NCBI RefSeq assembly: GCF_946221935.1 | Contig: NZ_CAMIGN010000010.1 | Coordinates: 34,628 to 98,627 of the forward strand | Direction of reading: 5' to 3' | DNA: 64,000 bases | Source of the DNA: an uncultured Corynebacterium sp. | Lineage (GTDB): Bacteria > Actinomycetota > Actinomycetes > Mycobacteriales > Mycobacteriaceae | Shown here: piece by piece, positions 12,418 through 20,556 of the stretch | Layout of the letters: each line of letters starts with the position of its first letter | Numbering within the stretch: the first letter of the stretch is position 1 | Position numbers and translations under genes: made by a program | The notes under the pieces: generated by a model | Seen by the model: the letters and a program-made list of their open reading frames with translations, nothing else | Told to the model about the DNA's origin: nothing | The model's database searches: none

Positions 12418-13353
12418 CTATCCTTCGTCCCCGACCAAAAGGGTAAATAGGACGGCCATACGCACATGCACGCCGGCGGTCACCTGATTAAGCACCACGG
12501 TGTTCGGCAGATCAGCCACATCGTAGTTAATTTCCATACCCCTCAGCATCGGCCCCGGGTGCATGATGATGGCTTCATCCTTCATACGTTCCGCACGTGC
12601 CTGCGAGAGTCCGTAGCGGGTGGCGTACTCGCGGTGCGAGGGGAAGAAGCCACCATTCATGCGCTCAGCTTGGACTCGCAGCATCATAACCACGTCGGCG
12701 TCGGCAATCTCACTGTCGAAGTCGTAGCTGACACGCACGCTGTCCGGGTATGCACCCCAGTGCTCAATCCCCAGTGGAATTAGTGTCGGTGGAGCTACGA
12801 ACACCACCTCCGCGCCGAGGGTCGTCAGCAGTTGGGCATTCGAGCGAGCCACGCGGGAGTGCAGGATATCGCCGACAATAATGACCTTCTTGCCACTAAT
12901 GTCCCCAATGCGGTTGCGCATTGTGGTGGCGTCCAAGAGGGCTTGGGTTGGGTGCTGGTTGGAACCGTCACCTGCGTTGATAATGGCCGTATCATCCAGC
13001 CACCCCGCGACCTGCCGGGCCGCACCGGAGGACGGGTGGCGCATAATGATCGCATCGGCGCCGACGGCTTTCAGCGTGAGTGCGGTATCGCGGAGGGATT
13101 CGCCCTTCTTCACTGAGGAGCTGCTGGCGGAGATGTTGATAACATCCGCGCTCATCCACTTTCCGGCGGTTTCAAACGAGGAACGGGTACGGGTGGAATT
13201 TTCGTAGAACATCGTGAAGATGGTGCGACCCCGCAGGGTGGGCAGCTTCTTCATTTCGCGACCATCGAGTGCCTCAGCAAAGCGATCGGCCTCATCCATT
13301 AGCCCCAGAATCTCGGACTTGTTCAGGTCAGCGATGCTAATCAGGTGCTTCAT
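12418..13353 (-). CDS. pyrB: Aspartate carbamoyltransferase catalytic subunit
   Basis: Joins carbamoyl phosphate and aspartate. The carbamoyl-phosphate motif STRTR lies at residues 53-57 and HPTQALLD follows in the middle of the 311-residue chain. No pyrI regulatory gene is present, as expected outside enterobacteria and archaea. It starts 3 bp after pyrR. Confidence 0.98.
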   Translation of the reverse strand: MKHLISIADLNKSEILGLMDEADRFAEALDGREMKKLPTLRGRTIFTMFYENSTRTRSSFETAGKWMSADVINISASSSSVKKGESLRDTALTLKAVGADAIIMRHPSSGAARQVAGWLDDTAIINAGDGSNQHPTQALLDATTMRNRIGDISGKKVIIVGDILHSRVARSNAQLLTTLGAEVVFVAPPTLIPLGIEHWGAYPDSVRVSYDFDSEIADADVVMMLRVQAERMNGGFFPSHREYATRYGLSQARAERMKDEAIIMHPGPMLRGMEINYDVADLPNTVVLNQVTAGVHVRMAVLFTLLVGDEG

Positions 13354-13356
13354 GGG

Positions 13357-13944
13357 CTACTTACTCTCTTCCTGTGCGCTCGACCGGCGGAACAGAATTA
13401 CGTTGTCGACGTCGTCCAGCTCGGCGAGGTTTACCGTCACATCCTCATCCGCAGCTGTGGGAATGTTCTTGCCTACGTAGTCCGCTCGGATAGGCAACTT
13501 TCGGTGGCCACGGTCGATGAGGACAGCCACCTGTACGGATTCTGGTCGGCCAATGTCCGTCAGGGCGTCGAGAGCGGCGCGAATAGACCGACCGCTGTAC
13601 AAAACATCGTCGACTAGCACTACGGTGGTGCCGTCAATTCCTTGCGGTGGAACCTTCGTGGGCTTCAGCGCCCGATGACTTGTGGTGCGAAGGTCGTCTC
13701 GATACAGGGTGATGTCCAAAGAACCCTGGAAGACTTCTACCCCCGTGAAATGCTCAATTTTCTCGGCTAGTCGTGCCGCGAGTGGCACTCCCCCCGATGG
13801 AATGCCTAGAAGAACCACGCGTTGGGCGTCTTCCCCGTCAAGCGCGGTCTTTTCAATAATTTGGTGCGCGATGCGCGCGACAGTACGGGAAACTTGATCT
13901 GCGTCGAGTAAGGTGACGCCAGTTTCCCCAGCCGTCGGGTTCAT
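13357..13944 (-). CDS. pyrR: PyrR, pyr operon RNA-binding regulator / uracil phosphoribosyltransferase
   Basis: UMP-sensing regulator that binds pyr mRNA, usually with side activity as uracil phosphoribosyltransferase. The PRPP-binding motif VVLVDDVLYSGRS is near residues 109-121, and the 195-residue length is typical. The ATG at 13944 is preceded by AAAGGAGG. The ribosome site is flanked by a hairpin that fits the PyrR target, which suggests autogenous translational control as shown for mycobacteria. Confidence 0.97.
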   Translation of the reverse strand: MNPTAGETGVTLLDADQVSRTVARIAHQIIEKTALDGEDAQRVVLLGIPSGGVPLAARLAEKIEHFTGVEVFQGSLDITLYRDDLRTTSHRALKPTKVPPQGIDGTTVVLVDDVLYSGRSIRAALDALTDIGRPESVQVAVLIDRGHRKLPIRADYVGKNIPTAADEDVTVNLAELDDVDNVILFRRSSAQEESK

Positions 13945-13949
13945 CGTGA

Positions 13950-13974
13950 CCTCCTTTCCCGCCTCTCTGTGCGG
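13950..13974 (-). promoter_or_regulatory. Predicted PyrR-binding hairpin and ribosome site of the pyr operon
   Basis: On the minus strand the leader reads CCGC, loop ACAGAGAG, GCGG, then GGAAAGGAGG and the pyrR ATG. The segment CAGAGAGG fits the CNGNGAGG core of known PyrR targets and is presented in a hairpin directly before the Shine-Dalgarno sequence. Binding by UMP-PyrR would be expected to block ribosome access. The hairpin is at 13959-13974 and the AAAGGAGG at 13950-13957. A TGATAGACT element overlapping the nusB stop could be an extended -10. Confidence 0.7.
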
Positions 13975-14013
13975 TCTGTTAAAGGATGTCTACATTGTCC
14001 GACTCGCAGTCTA

Positions 14014-14637
14014 TCACGCGTCTGCGGAATCACCGGCTTCCTTAACGGAAGCCTCCCCCTCTTCGTTTACGACGTCACCAAGCAGTGAATCCAGGTTGTC
14101 GTCGGCCTCGCTATTGGCACGCTGCGCTGCAGCTGCATCGGCGATCTGCAGGTCAGCCTGTACCTGCATGTCCTTGTTGATGCCATCCAGTACTGCGTGA
14201 ATGTAGCTCGGAGCCTTGTCGTGGGAGTATTCGCTCGCCAGCTCTACCCCCTCAACTACTGCCACCTGAGAGGGGACATCATCGTTGAACTTCAGCTCCC
14301 AGGCAGCGACGCGCAACACGGCGCGGTCGACGGCTGGCAGGCGATCCAGGCGCCACTCGCTGGAAAGGTGCAAAGCGATGGCTTCGTCCAGCGCATCCAG
14401 GTTCGTTGCCACTCCGGGCACAATCTGCTGGGTGTACTCCGGCACCGGCTTGACCTGATTAGCCGCATCCTTGGCCAGGGAAATGCGCTCTTCGACGATC
14501 TCCACCGGGTCGATGTCGCGGAACTCCGCCTCAAACAGAATGTCCACTGCTCGGCGGCGCGCCTTGTAGCGGGAGCCATGGCGCTTAAACGAGGTGCCTT
14601 TGCCCGCGTTCGTCTCAGCTGTACGTTCTTCAGTCAT
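14014..14637 (-). CDS. nusB: Transcription antitermination factor NusB
   Basis: Partner of NusE (S10) in rRNA antitermination. The NusB fold is recognised by RYKARRRAVDILFEAE near residues 22-37 and by VDRAVLRVAAWEL and VAVVEGVELASEY in the second half. At 207 residues it is longer than typical NusB because of an acidic C-terminal tail, as is common in corynebacteria. It lies 21 bp behind efp. Confidence 0.96.
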   Translation of the reverse strand: MTEERTAETNAGKGTSFKRHGSRYKARRRAVDILFEAEFRDIDPVEIVEERISLAKDAANQVKPVPEYTQQIVPGVATNLDALDEAIALHLSSEWRLDRLPAVDRAVLRVAAWELKFNDDVPSQVAVVEGVELASEYSHDKAPSYIHAVLDGINKDMQVQADLQIADAAAAQRANSEADDNLDSLLGDVVNEEGEASVKEAGDSADA

Positions 14638-14658
14638 GGGTGAAAAGCAGTCGCTGCC

Positions 14659-15222
14659 TTAGTTGTTGACGCGAGATAGGTACTCGCCCGTGCGGGTATC
14701 CACCTTCAGTACGTTACCGGTCTCAATGAACAGCGGTACCTGAATCTCCGCCCCGGTCTCCAGGGTGGCGGGCTTGGTACCACCGGTGGATCGATCACCC
14801 TGCAGACCCGGATCGGTCTGCTCAACCTTCAGCTCAACGGATACCGGCAGCTCGGCGAACAGTGGCTCGCCCTCGTGGAAGGAAACCTGCACGGTGGTGT
14901 TCTCCAGCAGGAACTTAGCGCCATCACCCATGAGGTGCGGAGCCAGCTCAATCTGATCGTAGGTCTTCTCGTCCATCAGAACGAAGTTGGTGCCATCGTT
15001 GTACAGGTAGGTCATGTCGCGACGGTCAACGGTAGCGGTCTCGACCTTCACGCCGGCATTGAAGGTCTTATCGACGATCTTGCCCGAGACAACGTCCTTC
15101 AGCTTCGTGCGAACGAAAGCAGGGCCCTTGCCCGGCTTGACGTGCTGGAACTCCAGGATCTGCTGAAGCTTGTTGTCCATCTTCAGCACAAGGCCGTTCT
15201 TGAAGTCTGCGGTAGTTGCCAC
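14659..15222 (-). CDS. efp: Translation elongation factor P
   Basis: Relieves ribosome stalling at polyproline stretches. The 187-residue protein has the three-barrel EF-P layout ending in GEYLSRVN. The tip loop that contacts the P-site tRNA reads KPGKGPA (residues 29-35). Actinobacterial EF-P proteins with this proline-flanked PGKGP loop are reported to work with an unmodified lysine. GTG start with AAGGAG ahead of it. Confidence 0.98.
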   Translation of the reverse strand: MATTADFKNGLVLKMDNKLQQILEFQHVKPGKGPAFVRTKLKDVVSGKIVDKTFNAGVKVETATVDRRDMTYLYNDGTNFVLMDEKTYDQIELAPHLMGDGAKFLLENTTVQVSFHEGEPLFAELPVSVELKVEQTDPGLQGDRSTGGTKPATLETGAEIQVPLFIETGNVLKVDTRTGEYLSRVNN

Positions 15223-15285
15223 GAATGGTCTCCTTCTAGCGAGTAAAAAATTTTTGGCTATTGCAGTCTAGCAGCTCGCCAAACC

Positions 15286-16374
15286 CTAAACGACGATGAG
15301 TTCCGTCGGCGAGGCATTAAAGCTACGCGCACCATCGGCGGTAATCACATACGTGTTCTCGATGCGCAAGCCCGTTTTTTCCGGGATATAAATGCCCGGC
15401 TCTACTGTTACGGTCATGCCTTCTACAAGCTTTTCTGCGGGATCGACGCCCGCTGCCGCCCGCGGAGCCTCGTGCACATCGAGCCCCACGCCGTGCCCGG
15501 TCGAGTGCACAAAGAACTTGCCGTAACCAGCCTCGGAAATAACTTCTCGACAGGCCGCGTCGACATTACGCAGCTCCACGCCTGGGGCCAGGATCGCTTC
15601 CCCGGCCTTCTGCGCACGGTACACCACGTCGTAGAGCTCGCGGGATAGTTCATCTGGCTCCCCCACACAAACTGTGCGGGTTTGGTCGGAGGCATAGCCA
15701 TTGAGGTATACGCCGAAGTCCACCGTCACTAGCCCGGGAACAATCTTCTCTCGAGATACACCCGCGTGCGGCTTAGTGGCATTCACGCCACTGGCCAAGA
15801 TTGTGTCGAAGCTCAAACCATCAGCCCCGGCAGTACGAAGCTGGAACTCCAACTCTGCGGCTGCCTGAATTTCGGTGATGCCCTCGCGGATACCACCATC
15901 TTCAATAAAGGATCGCCATACGCTATCGGCCAGTTCACCAGCCTCGGCAAGAGCTTCGATCTCCAGCTCATCTTTTACAAGGCGCAGCTTTTCCACCACA
16001 TCCGCCAGTACCGGCGGGTTGCCCAAGCCCTGAGCCTGGCCATAAGCCAGGCTGGATTCAACGGCGAACCTCTCCCCCGCAGTCATCTTGGCGAACTCAG
16101 CCGCACGGTCAAAAAGCTTGCTACCAATCTCAATGGCCACGTCATCAGGCTCGCCGGTTTCAATTCGGATCTGCGTGTCGTAGCGCCCGTCCGTCAGCAG
16201 CAGATGTTCGCCGTCCTCACGGATAACCAGCAATGCGTTAGAACCGGAAAAACCGGTGAGATAGCGAACATTCTTCAGGTCGCTGATAAGAAGCGCCGCA
16301 TGCTCGGACTCCTGGATCAGTGCGGTGGCCTTGTTGCGGCGGGTGCGGTAGGCGTCAAAAAGTTTCTTAGACAT
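15286..16374 (-). CDS. pepQ: Xaa-Pro dipeptidase / aminopeptidase P (M24B)
   Basis: Cytoplasmic dinuclear metal peptidase cleaving X-Pro bonds. An N-terminal creatinase-like domain spans residues 1-130 (LLISDLKNVRYLTGFSGSN). The catalytic M24 domain carries VTVDFGVYLNGYASDQTRT, HSTGHGVGLDVHE and VTVEPGIYIP, which contain the metal ligands. I chose the ATG at 16374 because AAGGAG sits five bases upstream; a GTG two codons earlier overlaps that site. In mycobacteria the homologue likewise lies next to efp. Confidence 0.95.
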   Translation of the reverse strand: MSKKLFDAYRTRRNKATALIQESEHAALLISDLKNVRYLTGFSGSNALLVIREDGEHLLLTDGRYDTQIRIETGEPDDVAIEIGSKLFDRAAEFAKMTAGERFAVESSLAYGQAQGLGNPPVLADVVEKLRLVKDELEIEALAEAGELADSVWRSFIEDGGIREGITEIQAAAELEFQLRTAGADGLSFDTILASGVNATKPHAGVSREKIVPGLVTVDFGVYLNGYASDQTRTVCVGEPDELSRELYDVVYRAQKAGEAILAPGVELRNVDAACREVISEAGYGKFFVHSTGHGVGLDVHEAPRAAAGVDPAEKLVEGMTVTVEPGIYIPEKTGLRIENTYVITADGARSFNASPTELIVV

Positions 16375-16420
16375 CAACACTCCTTAAAGTTATGGCGTTA
16401 CGCAGGGGTTTAGCTGGGCT

Positions 16421-16873
16421 TTATTGGGCAAAATAGCGCAGGGCAGCGACGTAGCCGTAGATTCCTAGCCCGGCGATGACGCCGCTGGCCAGTGGGCTGA
16501 GATAGCTATGGTGGCGAAACTCCTCGCGCGCGTGAACATTGGAGATGTGTACCTCCACGAAACCCGCGCCGTCCGCGATCTCAGCAAGCGCATCGCGCAG
16601 AGCAACAGAGGTGTGGGTAAACCCTCCAGGGTTGATGATTACCGCAGCCCCATCGTCGGCGGCCTGGTGAATGCGATCCAGCAATTCTCCCTCATGATTC
16701 GAATGGAAGAAGTCAATCTCGATCCCCAGGGATTGTGCCTCGCGGGCTAGCAGATCCTCCACATCGGCCAGCGTGGTGGTGCCGTAGACCTCGGGCTGGC
16801 GCTTGCCCAGGCGATTAAGATTCGGCCCGTTAACAACGCACACCTTCGGCGCATGAGGTTGTGCTGGATTCAT
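16421..16873 (-). CDS. aroQ: 3-dehydroquinate dehydratase, type II
   Basis: Third step of the shikimate pathway. The type II motifs are VVNGPNLNRLGKRQPEVYG at residues 13-31 (with the catalytic Tyr), FFHSNHEGELLDRIH, INPGGFTHTSVALRDAL and EVHISNVHAREEFR. Length 150 is usual for the dodecameric enzyme. AGGAGG precedes the ATG. Member of the aroC-aroK-aroB-aroQ run. Mycobacterial literature calls this gene aroD. Confidence 0.98.
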   Translation of the reverse strand: MNPAQPHAPKVCVVNGPNLNRLGKRQPEVYGTTTLADVEDLLAREAQSLGIEIDFFHSNHEGELLDRIHQAADDGAAVIINPGGFTHTSVALRDALAEIADGAGFVEVHISNVHAREEFRHHSYLSPLASGVIAGLGIYGYVAALRYFAQ

Positions 16874-16921
16874 CGCTGCCTCCTAAGGCTTCGGTATACG
16901 TTTTGGGTTTTATGTTCTGGT

Positions 16922-18028
16922 TTACGCTTCCACGCTAGCGGCATACGCCTCGCGCAACAGCTCCTCACTCGGGCCTTCCAGGCGGGTGGGAGTGCCGATC
17001 CTTTCGAGAACGACGAAACGGATCTTGCCGCCCTTATTCTTCTTGTCTCGCCCCATCGCCGCGAGTAGCTCGTCGAGCTCAGCGCCGTTGTAGCTGGTCG
17101 CCAGCCCCACAGAGTTGAGAATATCGCGGTGACGCCGAACGTCCTCGGCACTCAACAATCCAGCGGCCTTCGCCAACTCCGCTTCGAAAATCATGCCCAC
17201 GGCGACCGCCTGGCCGTGGCGCCAGCGATAATCCTCATGGTGCTCCACCGCGTGGCCGTAGGTGTGACCGTAGTTAAGAATCTCGCGCAGGCTGGACTCC
17301 TTGAGATCTACCGCCACCACGTTGGCCTTCACTTGGATAGCGCGGGCAATCAACTCCGGCAGGCTACCGTGCGGATCCAGTGCAGCCTGTGCGTCTGCTT
17401 CGTAGATGTCGAGGATTTCGGTGTCGGCGATGAAGCCCGCCTTGATGATCTCTGCTGATCCGGCGATCATCTCCTCGCGTGGGAGAGTATCGAGCACCTC
17501 CAGATCGATGATGACCGCACTTGGTTCGTGGAAGGCACCAACAAGGTTCTTCCCGGCTGGGGTGTTGATACCGGTCTTGCCGCCCACGGCCGCATCCACC
17601 ATAGCCAGCAATGTGGTGGGATAGTGAACCACCTTGATGCCTCGCATCCACGTGGCGGCAATGAACCCAGCGAGGTCAGTCGCCGCGCCCCCTCCCAGGC
17701 CGATAATGGTGTCGGCACGGGTGAGGCCGACGCGCGCGCATTCATCCCAGCAGGCAGCAGCGGATTCAGCTGTCTTGGCGGACTCTGCGTCTTCGATCTG
17801 ATAGGTATGCGCGCTAAAGCCGGCAGAGGAAAGACGCGCAGCCAGTTCTTTCGCGCGAGCGCCCAGAGCCGGTTGGTGAATGATGAGGTAGTTGGCGGTA
17901 TTCCCAGCTACGTTGAGGATCTCCTCGGAAGCGAACTCGATCCCTCGGTCAATCACCACATCGTAGGGCGACTGAGATGCCACCCGAATGCGCTGCTGTG
18001 TAGAGGTTTGGCGCGGTGCGTCAGACAT
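16922..18028 (-). CDS. aroB: 3-dehydroquinate synthase
   Basis: Converts DAHP to 3-dehydroquinate, using NAD and a divalent metal. Diagnostic segments are IGLGGGAATDLAGFIAATWMRG, VDAAVGGKTGINTPAGKNLVGAF and LNYGHTYGHAVEH, which holds metal ligands. The frame begins seven codons earlier at 18049, but the ATG at 18028 follows GAGGAA at suitable spacing and gives 368 residues, close to the family norm. Confidence 0.97.
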   Translation of the reverse strand: MSDAPRQTSTQQRIRVASQSPYDVVIDRGIEFASEEILNVAGNTANYLIIHQPALGARAKELAARLSSAGFSAHTYQIEDAESAKTAESAAACWDECARVGLTRADTIIGLGGGAATDLAGFIAATWMRGIKVVHYPTTLLAMVDAAVGGKTGINTPAGKNLVGAFHEPSAVIIDLEVLDTLPREEMIAGSAEIIKAGFIADTEILDIYEADAQAALDPHGSLPELIARAIQVKANVVAVDLKESSLREILNYGHTYGHAVEHHEDYRWRHGQAVAVGMIFEAELAKAAGLLSAEDVRRHRDILNSVGLATSYNGAELDELLAAMGRDKKNKGGKIRFVVLERIGTPTRLEGPSEELLREAYAASVEA

Positions 18029-18044
18029 TTGATGGGGATTCCTC

Positions 18045-18077
18045 GTCAATCAGTTGTCAATGGGTTGTCAATCGGTT
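18045..18077. repeat. Three tandem 11-bp repeats between aroK and aroB
   Basis: GTCAATCAGTT, GTCAATGGGTT and GTCAATCGGTT follow each other without gap (consensus GTCAATNNGTT), inside the 74 bp spacer just upstream of the aroB ribosome site. They may reflect replication slippage or be a binding array. Function unknown. Confidence 0.75.
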
Positions 18078-18102
18078 GTTGGGTCGTGGGTTGGGATACG
18101 TG

Positions 18103-18663
18103 CTATCGGAAAACCGGGTCGTGGGGCTCGGAACTGTGCTCGGTGAGTCGCTCCAGGCGAATCTCTTCAATGAACCGAAGGATGTCTGTGACCACGCGGC
18201 GGGGCTCCTTTCCATCACAGCGAACCATGAAGTTGGACACTTCCTCGTAGTATGCCGAACGTTGAGCGAAAAGCTCCTCGTATTTGCTGCGGGGGTCAGC
18301 CACATTCAGAAGCGGTCGCGTCTTGGAACCGGAGGTGCGGCGAACGCCTTCAGCAATAGAAACATTGAGGTAGACCACCGTGTGATCTGCCAACAGGTCG
18401 CGGGTGCTTTCTGTGACTACGGCGCCCCCACCGAGGGAAACGATCCCATCGGTGGTCAGAGCCTCTGCGACTACGGTCGCCTCCTGCTCGCGGAAGCCCG
18501 GCTCGCCCAGTTCGGCCATGATCTGGTTGCAGGTCTTCCCTAGCTTGGCTTCGAGCAAATGGTCGGTGTCGACAAGCTGTAGGTTCAAAGCATTTGCCAA
18601 ACGCTTACCGATGGTGGTTTTGCCGGAACCGGGAAGCCCAACCAGCACCGCGCGGGGACTCAT
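18103..18663 (-). CDS. aroK: Shikimate kinase
   Basis: Phosphorylates shikimate at the 3-hydroxyl. P-loop GLPGSGKTT at residues 9-17, then the shikimate-binding DTDHLLEAKLGKT and the GGGAV loop. Length 186 is in the normal range. The start overlaps the aroC stop (ATGA), so translation is coupled. Confidence 0.98.
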   Translation of the reverse strand: MSPRAVLVGLPGSGKTTIGKRLANALNLQLVDTDHLLEAKLGKTCNQIMAELGEPGFREQEATVVAEALTTDGIVSLGGGAVVTESTRDLLADHTVVYLNVSIAEGVRRTSGSKTRPLLNVADPRSKYEELFAQRSAYYEEVSNFMVRCDGKEPRRVVTDILRFIEEIRLERLTEHSSEPHDPVFR

Positions 18664-19919
18664 CGGATGTCTCCGTCCGCCACTTCCCCATCGGCAGCGT
18701 TGTTCGCCTCGGCAGCCCAGTCAAGTCGGCTGTCCACGTACTCAAGGTAGGACTGCACGTTGCGCTTCGTTTCTGCCACGGAGTCGCCACCGAACTTCTT
18801 CAGCACAGCACGCGCCAGCACGAGGGCTACCATCGTCTCGGCGACGACGCCGGCGGCCGGAACCGCACACACATCAGAACGCTGGTGAATGCCCGTTGCG
18901 GCCTCACCCGTTGCCATATCCACAGTCTTCAGGGCACGCGGAACAGTGCTAATAGGCTTCATGGCGGCGCGGACGCGCAGATCTTCCCCGTTTGTCATAC
19001 CGCCTTCCAGACCACCAGCCCGGTTACTCAGGCGGCGTACTCCGCCTTCCGCACCGGCCTCCATCTCGTCATGTGCTTCGGAGCCGCGGCGACGAGCTTC
19101 CTCAAAACCATCACCGATCTCCACACCTTTGATTGCTTGGATCCCCATGAGGGAAGCTGCCAGCTGTGCGTCGAGACGCTCATCACCAGAGACATGTGAG
19201 CCCAAGCCGATCGGCAGACCCTTCACCACAACTTCGACGATGCCTCCGAGTGTGTCGCCGGACTTCTTTGCCGCTTTGATCTCTTCAACCATGGACTCCT
19301 CAGCCGCAGAATCGAAGGCGCGTACGGGGGAAGCATCAATAGCCTCAAGGTCAGAAAAATCCGGGCTGGGTCCCGCGTAGGGCTCGGAGCGGCCAATACT
19401 AATGACGTGCGACAGCACCTCCACTCCCAAGACCTCTCGCAGGAGCGCCCGGGCGAAAGTGCCAGCTGCGACGCGAGCAGCCGTCTCGCGGGCAGAGGAA
19501 CGCTCCAAAATCGGGCGTGCTTCATCGTGGTCGTACTTCACCATGCCCGAGAAATCCGCGTGACCAGGGCGCGGGCGAGTCAGCCTTGCACCACGTCCGC
19601 TGGACATCTCCTTAGCGACCTCCGGGTCGGATTCATCCACCGGGTCGGCCGACATGATCGTGGTCCACTTGGGCCACTCGGTATTACCGATCATTACCGC
19701 AACCGGGCTTCCAAGAGTCTTGCCGTGGCGCACTCCACCGACAAAAGTGACCTCATCCGCCTCAAACTTCATACGCGCACCCCGGCCGTAGCCCAGGCGG
19801 CGACGTGCCAACTGATAGGAAACATCTTCCCGGGTGACCGAGAGTCCGGACGGGAGGTTCTCAATCAAAGAAATCAGAGCCTGGCCGTGCGATTCACCTG
19901 CAGTAGTCCAACGAAGCAT
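18660..19919 (-). CDS. aroC: Chorismate synthase
   Basis: Last common step of aromatic synthesis, forming chorismate from EPSP with reduced FMN. The N-terminus MLRWTTAGESHG, the RRRLGYGRGARMKFE block, the SSGRGARLTRPRPGHADF block and TNRAGGLEGGMTNGE are all chorismate synthase signatures. The frame is open 13 codons further upstream to 19958, but MLRWTTAGESHG is the conserved start, so the ATG at 19919 is chosen. Followed by an overlapping aroK. Mycobacterial literature calls it aroF. Confidence 0.98.
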   Translation of the reverse strand: MLRWTTAGESHGQALISLIENLPSGLSVTREDVSYQLARRRLGYGRGARMKFEADEVTFVGGVRHGKTLGSPVAVMIGNTEWPKWTTIMSADPVDESDPEVAKEMSSGRGARLTRPRPGHADFSGMVKYDHDEARPILERSSARETAARVAAGTFARALLREVLGVEVLSHVISIGRSEPYAGPSPDFSDLEAIDASPVRAFDSAAEESMVEEIKAAKKSGDTLGGIVEVVVKGLPIGLGSHVSGDERLDAQLAASLMGIQAIKGVEIGDGFEEARRRGSEAHDEMEAGAEGGVRRLSNRAGGLEGGMTNGEDLRVRAAMKPISTVPRALKTVDMATGEAATGIHQRSDVCAVPAAGVVAETMVALVLARAVLKKFGGDSVAETKRNVQSYLEYVDSRLDWAAEANNAADGEVADGDIR

Positions 19920-19973
19920 AAGAAGCATAATACAGGTCACGTGCAGGTCTAGCCCCAATGACGTGACGTTTTA

Positions 19974-20456
19974 TTAACGCAGCATTAACGACGCCACCAC
20001 CACTACTCCCGTTGCCATCAACATCGCAGGGCCATGTGGACTCGCCCGAGCTGAGTTTGCTGTGCATCCCCTACAACCCCACTGCGTCAAACCAGAAAAT
20101 GAATGGCTGCAGAATGCAAAATAAATGCTGTGCATGAGACCGCTAAGTCCCACGGCAATAATCACGCCCGGCGGGAAGATCACAGCCGCAAGAGTTCCCG
20201 TCGTCAAAGCAAGCTTTGCATCGCCAGCTCCCGCAAACAGCCGACGATGTATGAGCGGTAATCCGAATGCCAGTGCCGACCAGGCCAGCCCTCCAAGAAA
20301 CGCCCAAGCGTTAGCCCACGGAATCGTCCACGACAACGCTACTGCCACGGGAATGCCCGGGAGGGTGAGCCAGTTGGGCAAACGGGAGGTGCGGGCGTCA
20401 AAAATTAGGAGAGCAACCGCCCAGGGCAAAAAGAGAAGAAACGAGAAGTTCGGCAC
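19974..20456 (-). CDS. Prepilin-type leader peptidase (A24 family, lacking the methylase domain)
   Basis: Integral membrane aspartic protease of the type IV prepilin peptidase family. Several hydrophobic segments are visible, with DARTSRLPNWLT after the first helix and the catalytic GAGDAKLA motif in the middle. It lacks the N-terminal cytoplasmic methyltransferase domain of classical PilD. The frame extends up to a TTG at 20546; I prefer the GTG at 20456 because the first 30 residues of the long form are not peptidase-like and overlap the DnaA boxes, but no clear ribosome site decides it. The neighbours are aroC and aroE, as in M. tuberculosis. No pilin gene is in the window, so the substrate is unknown. 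Confidence 0.8.
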   Translation of the reverse strand: MPNFSFLLFLPWAVALLIFDARTSRLPNWLTLPGIPVAVALSWTIPWANAWAFLGGLAWSALAFGLPLIHRRLFAGAGDAKLALTTGTLAAVIFPPGVIIAVGLSGLMHSIYFAFCSHSFSGLTQWGCRGCTANSARASPHGPAMLMATGVVVVASLMLR

Positions 20457-20520
20457 GTCTCGCAGGCTAGCGAGCGGCGCGGACAGCGACCGCCCAGGGC
20501 ACCGCCGAAAGTGAGTGCCT

Positions 20521-20545
20521 TGTGGACAAAAGAGATTTATCCACA
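20521..20545. promoter_or_regulatory. Two inverted consensus DnaA boxes
   Basis: TGTGGACAA (20521-20529, the complement of TTGTCCACA) and TTATCCACA (20537-20545) face each other with a 7-bp spacer. Both match the DnaA box consensus TTRTCCACA exactly. They lie in the spacer between aroE and the prepilin peptidase. The arms could also form a TGTGGA/TCCACA RNA hairpin. Confidence 0.65.
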
Positions 20546-20556
20546 ATGGCTATGAA

